A program made the translations under genes and the position numbers. Below, piece after piece: positions 61,620 to 64,000 of a DNA stretch of 64,000 nt. Origin of the DNA: Chitinophagales bacterium (GTDB taxonomy: Bacteria; Bacteroidota; Bacteroidia; Chitinophagales; Chitinophagaceae); contig JACJXP010000006.1 in assembly GCA_020636575.1 (NCBI GenBank), forward strand, positions 56,911-120,910. Reading direction: 5' to 3'. Every line of letters starts with the position of its first letter. Position 1 is the stretch's first letter. The notes under the pieces were generated by a model. The model saw only the letters and a list, made by a program, of their open reading frames with translations. It did no database searches and was not told where the DNA came from.

Positions 61620-62903
61620 CTAAAAGCATTTAAACCGATCAAAACAAGCTTTCTCCAAAGCTTCTCTGTCATCCGGATGCGAGATACCGATCAGTGACTT
61701 AGCCCTTTGTCTAAGGTTTTGTCCAAATAAATAAGCTACCCCGTATTCTGTAACTACATAATGAATATGTCCACGGGTAGTTACTACTCCCCCGCCCTCT
61801 TTGAGGAACGGAACAATTCTCGGCACACCTTTATGGGTACGACTTGTTAATGCAATGATAGGTTTACCACCTTCACTTAAAGCAGCGCCGCGGATAAAAT
61901 CCATTTGCCCACCAATACCACTGAACTGCATAGAACCGATAGAATCAGCACATACCTGCCCGGTGATATCTACTTCAATAGCACTGTTGATGGCAACCAC
62001 TTTGGGGTTACGCCGTATCACATGCGGGTCGTTCACATAATCAATATCCAAAAAAGCAAACGCAGGATTATCATGCAGGTAATCATATAACCGCCTGGTG
62101 CCAATGGCAAAACCGGTAACAGATTTATAAGGGTGTATCTTTTTCTTTGAGTTATTGATCACATCCCTATCCACCAGGTCAATGATACCATCACTCAGCA
62201 TTTCTGTATGCACACCCAGGTTTTTATGATGATGTAATGATTTCAACACTGCATCAGGAATAGTACCAATGCCCATTTGTATGGTACTTCCATCCTCGAT
62301 CATACCGGCAACTATCTTCCCGATCATCTTTTCTGCTTCACCGGTTTTAGAACCATAATCCACTTCCGGCAGATCTTCTTCATGATAAACCATAGATGTA
62401 AACCGGCTGGTATGGATCAGGCTGTCGCCATGTGTGCGGGGTGCTTTGGGATTTACCTGTGCAATAATATGTTTTGCAGTATTCACAGCGCTCCGGGCAA
62501 TATCAACGGATACCCCCAATGAACAATAGCCATGCTCATCCGGTGGCGATACCTGTACCAGCGCCACATCTATCTTCATCTGCTTGCGGAACATATCAGG
62601 TATATCGCTAAGGAAGATGGGTATAAAATCAGCCCTGCCCTCATTCACTGCTTTTCTTACAGATGGTGACACAAACATGCAATTGATCTTAAATGCATCT
62701 GCATATTCAGGTTTGTCCACTTCAATATCACCTTGCACGGTGATAAAAACCAGTTCCACATCTTTTAACCGAACAGATTGTTTGGCCAGTTGACGCATCA
62801 GGTATAATGGCGTCATGGCGCTACCCTGTACAAATACCCTGTGTCCTGATTCAATAACAGATAACGCTTTATCCGCTTCTTCGTAAGTAAATGGCATCTT
62901 CAT
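61620..62903 (-). CDS. Acetyl-CoA hydrolase/transferase-family CoA transferase
   Basis: A 427-residue CoA transferase of the Cat1/4-hydroxybutyrate type. It has the N-terminal CoA-binding GSAMTPLYLMRQLA region, the oxyanion loop QMGIGTIPDAVL, the catalytic Glu in VHTEMLSDGIIDL, and FSGIGGQMDFIRGAALSEGGKPI with TEYGVAYLFGQ near the end. It probably moves CoA between acetyl-CoA and a short-chain acid such as succinate or propionate. It is a single gene between the propeller protein and aroQ. Confidence 0.9.
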   Translation of the reverse strand: MKMPFTYEEADKALSVIESGHRVFVQGSAMTPLYLMRQLAKQSVRLKDVELVFITVQGDIEVDKPEYADAFKINCMFVSPSVRKAVNEGRADFIPIFLSDIPDMFRKQMKIDVALVQVSPPDEHGYCSLGVSVDIARSAVNTAKHIIAQVNPKAPRTHGDSLIHTSRFTSMVYHEEDLPEVDYGSKTGEAEKMIGKIVAGMIEDGSTIQMGIGTIPDAVLKSLHHHKNLGVHTEMLSDGIIDLVDRDVINNSKKKIHPYKSVTGFAIGTRRLYDYLHDNPAFAFLDIDYVNDPHVIRRNPKVVAINSAIEVDITGQVCADSIGSMQFSGIGGQMDFIRGAALSEGGKPIIALTSRTHKGVPRIVPFLKEGGGVVTTRGHIHYVVTEYGVAYLFGQNLRQRAKSLIGISHPDDREALEKACFDRFKCF

Positions 62904-62977
62904 ATTGCAAAACTATCACTTATAAATCAGCATTAATTGAGCATACTTAGATAGAGGAATGATATGTATCAGAAAAA

Positions 62978-63397
62978 TTAACGGGAAATGAACCACTCTA
63001 ACGCCAGCTCATAGCCTTTTAGTCCCAATCCGAATATACTGCCGGCTGCTTTCCCACTAACATGTGATAGTTTTCTGAATTCTTCCCTGGCATGTACATT
63101 GGAGATATGTACTTCCACAACAGGAGTTTTAATGGCTGCCACAGCATCCCCAATGGCAACCGATGTATGAGTATATCCCCCGGGATTGAAGATGATCCCA
63201 TCGTAATCAAATCCTATGCGTTGCAATTCATTAATAAGTTCACCTTCTACATTACTTTGAAAATAACTAATCTCAATATTGGCATATTTCTCCTCCAGGG
63301 TTTTCAGAAATTCTTCAAAAGGCATATTGCCATAAATATCTGTTTCCCTTTTGCCCAGCAGATTCAGGTTAGGTCCGTTAATGATCGCAATTTTCAT
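62978..63397 (-). CDS. aroQ: Type II 3-dehydroquinate dehydratase
   Basis: Converts 3-dehydroquinate to 3-dehydroshikimate in the shikimate pathway. The 139-residue protein has INGPNLNLLGKRETDIYG (active-site loop with Arg and Tyr), NPGGYTHTSVAIGDA and VEVHISNVHAREEFR (catalytic His). The start at 63397 (MKIAIINGPNLN) is the usual N-terminus; the frame extends nine codons further upstream without family support. Confidence 0.96.
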   Translation of the reverse strand: MKIAIINGPNLNLLGKRETDIYGNMPFEEFLKTLEEKYANIEISYFQSNVEGELINELQRIGFDYDGIIFNPGGYTHTSVAIGDAVAAIKTPVVEVHISNVHAREEFRKLSHVSGKAAGSIFGLGLKGYELALEWFISR

Positions 63398-63501
63398 ACA
63401 TCGAAAATAAATCAATAAAGACAAAAATCAGTAAGTCATGAAATACCGGCTATGCGGTATGGCTTTCTCCCTATTTATTCCTTTTTTTGAATAAAAAGCT
63501 C

Positions 63502-63933
63502 ATGAAGTTTCTCGAAGCATTATATGGCAGTCAGTATTATGAATTAAAAAAGAAGGGGAAAGATAGCAGCAAAGGCCGTTTTGCCGGTAATGTATTGCTG
63601 GCGGCAATTGTGATCGTTTTTCTTTTTGTGGTATTACTGGCACTGATCAAATATGCCCCTGGGTTTGAAAGAAACCTCAACAGAAGTTTTCGTTCATGGT
63701 TTGGTCGTAGTGGTGGCAGATCAGCCGGAAGACTATTCGCTATTCCATTGCTCGCATTGATATACGGTATTATCTACTTTTCTATCGGAACGAAGAAAAA
63801 CTATGACCACTATGCAGATGCTTTTATGCAACAGCCCGATGAAATAAAGAACAAAGCCAACCGTAAGATCCTTGTTCCTTTTTTTATTTTACTGGGATTA
63901 ATGCTCTTCCTTTCTTTTTCAATGTTGAGATAA
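63502..63933 (+). CDS. Small membrane protein of unknown function
   Basis: A 143-residue protein with three predicted membrane helices (about residues 29-51, 80-96 and 122-140). A cytoplasmic-looking basic N-terminus (LKKKGKDSSKGRF) and an Arg/Gly-rich loop (RSWFGRSGGRSAGRLF) separate the first two. ATG at 63502 is preferred over a TTG five codons upstream. I recognise no family; a protein of this type is commonly annotated as hypothetical in Chitinophagaceae. Confidence 0.65.
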   Translation: MKFLEALYGSQYYELKKKGKDSSKGRFAGNVLLAAIVIVFLFVVLLALIKYAPGFERNLNRSFRSWFGRSGGRSAGRLFAIPLLALIYGIIYFSIGTKKNYDHYADAFMQQPDEIKNKANRKILVPFFILLGLMLFLSFSMLR

Positions 63934-63942
63934 ATGAAGTGG

Positions 63943-63980
63943 GAGGTTTGAAGTTCAAAGTTGAAGGTTTAGGGTTTAAA
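63943..63980. repeat. Low-complexity GAAGGTTT-like repeat
   Basis: A short run of imperfect units around GAGGTTTGAAG, TTGAAGGTTT and AGGGTTTAAAG follows the last gene. Such heptad-like intergenic repeats are frequent in some Bacteroidota; the rest of the end of the window is non-coding. Confidence 0.45.
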
Positions 63981-64000
63981 GCCTGCACATCCTGTTGCAA

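Noticed and set aside
1..64000. tRNA, rRNA, CRISPR arrays, transposases or integrases
   Set aside because: Reading the gaps and ORFs on both strands showed none; the island-like region at 37.7-44.5 kb has no recombinase.

Overview
The window is a stretch of a Bacteroidota chromosome, most likely from the Chitinophagaceae or a close relative. The evidence is: recurrent TAnnTTTG -7 promoter boxes with no clear Shine-Dalgarno sites; a serine-palmitoyltransferase-type enzyme; SprB-like repeats; DUF3570, DUF5777 and DUF6702 proteins; many secreted peptidases; and a moderately AT-rich base composition. Species cannot be named from sequence alone. No rRNA, tRNA, CRISPR array, transposase or integrase was seen.

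Layout. 0-0.4 kb: 3' end of a peptide ABC-transporter ATPase. 0.5-1.7 kb: queA behind a structured leader. 1.8-4.6 kb (minus): a compact redox operon, thioredoxin-like protein > ApbE flavin transferase > DUF4266 mini-lipoprotein > DUF3570 beta-barrel. 4.7-10.5 kb (minus): aspartate kinase, Ldh-family oxidoreductase, SSB and an M14 carboxypeptidase. 10.6-17.7 kb (plus): an AraC regulator, two HExxH proteins, serine palmitoyltransferase, a DPP-IV peptidase and UbiX. 17.8-22.3 kb (minus): a lipoprotein fusing SprB-like repeats to a c-type cytochrome motif, an ECF sigma factor with a trans-envelope anti-sigma/beta-barrel protein, and a DUF5777 barrel. 22.5-25.7 kb: small secreted proteins, a WalJ-like metallohydrolase and an AT-rich orphan. 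25.9-32.4 kb: aconitase, PspC, a BlaI/BlaR1-type pair behind two palindromic operators, and a cysteine desulfurase. 32.6-36.8 kb: a PaoABC-type molybdenum aldehyde oxidoreductase with a Tat signal.

36.8-44.5 kb is the most plastic part. A probably truncated small gene and about 0.6 kb of debris are followed by a displaced copy of the 3' end of glmM. Next comes a small xylan-debranching locus: GH43, SDR, AraC, a CE15 glucuronoyl esterase broken by an in-frame stop, and an acetyl-esterase-like hydrolase. The intact glmM then follows. The two glmM 3' ends are direct repeats flanking about 6.7 kb, the arrangement expected of an island inserted at a gene's 3' end.

44.5-64 kb: glmM, a methyltransferase, an LTA-synthase-like sulfatase, PAP2 phosphatase, CNNM/CorC transporter, DUF6702 protein, HupE/UreJ protein, two tandem M1 metallopeptidases, a lipoprotein, a MORN-like protein, a large VPS10/BNR propeller protein, CoA transferase, AroQ and a small membrane protein.

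The observations I rate highest are: an identical C-terminal pentapeptide EKKGF, encoded by the same 15 bases, on three large exported peptidases of two unrelated families (S9 and M1); the ApbE/DUF4266/DUF3570 operon; the glmM-flanked island; the nonsense-interrupted CE15-CBM gene; and a BlaR1-like protease carrying four copies of an unfamiliar periplasmic module.
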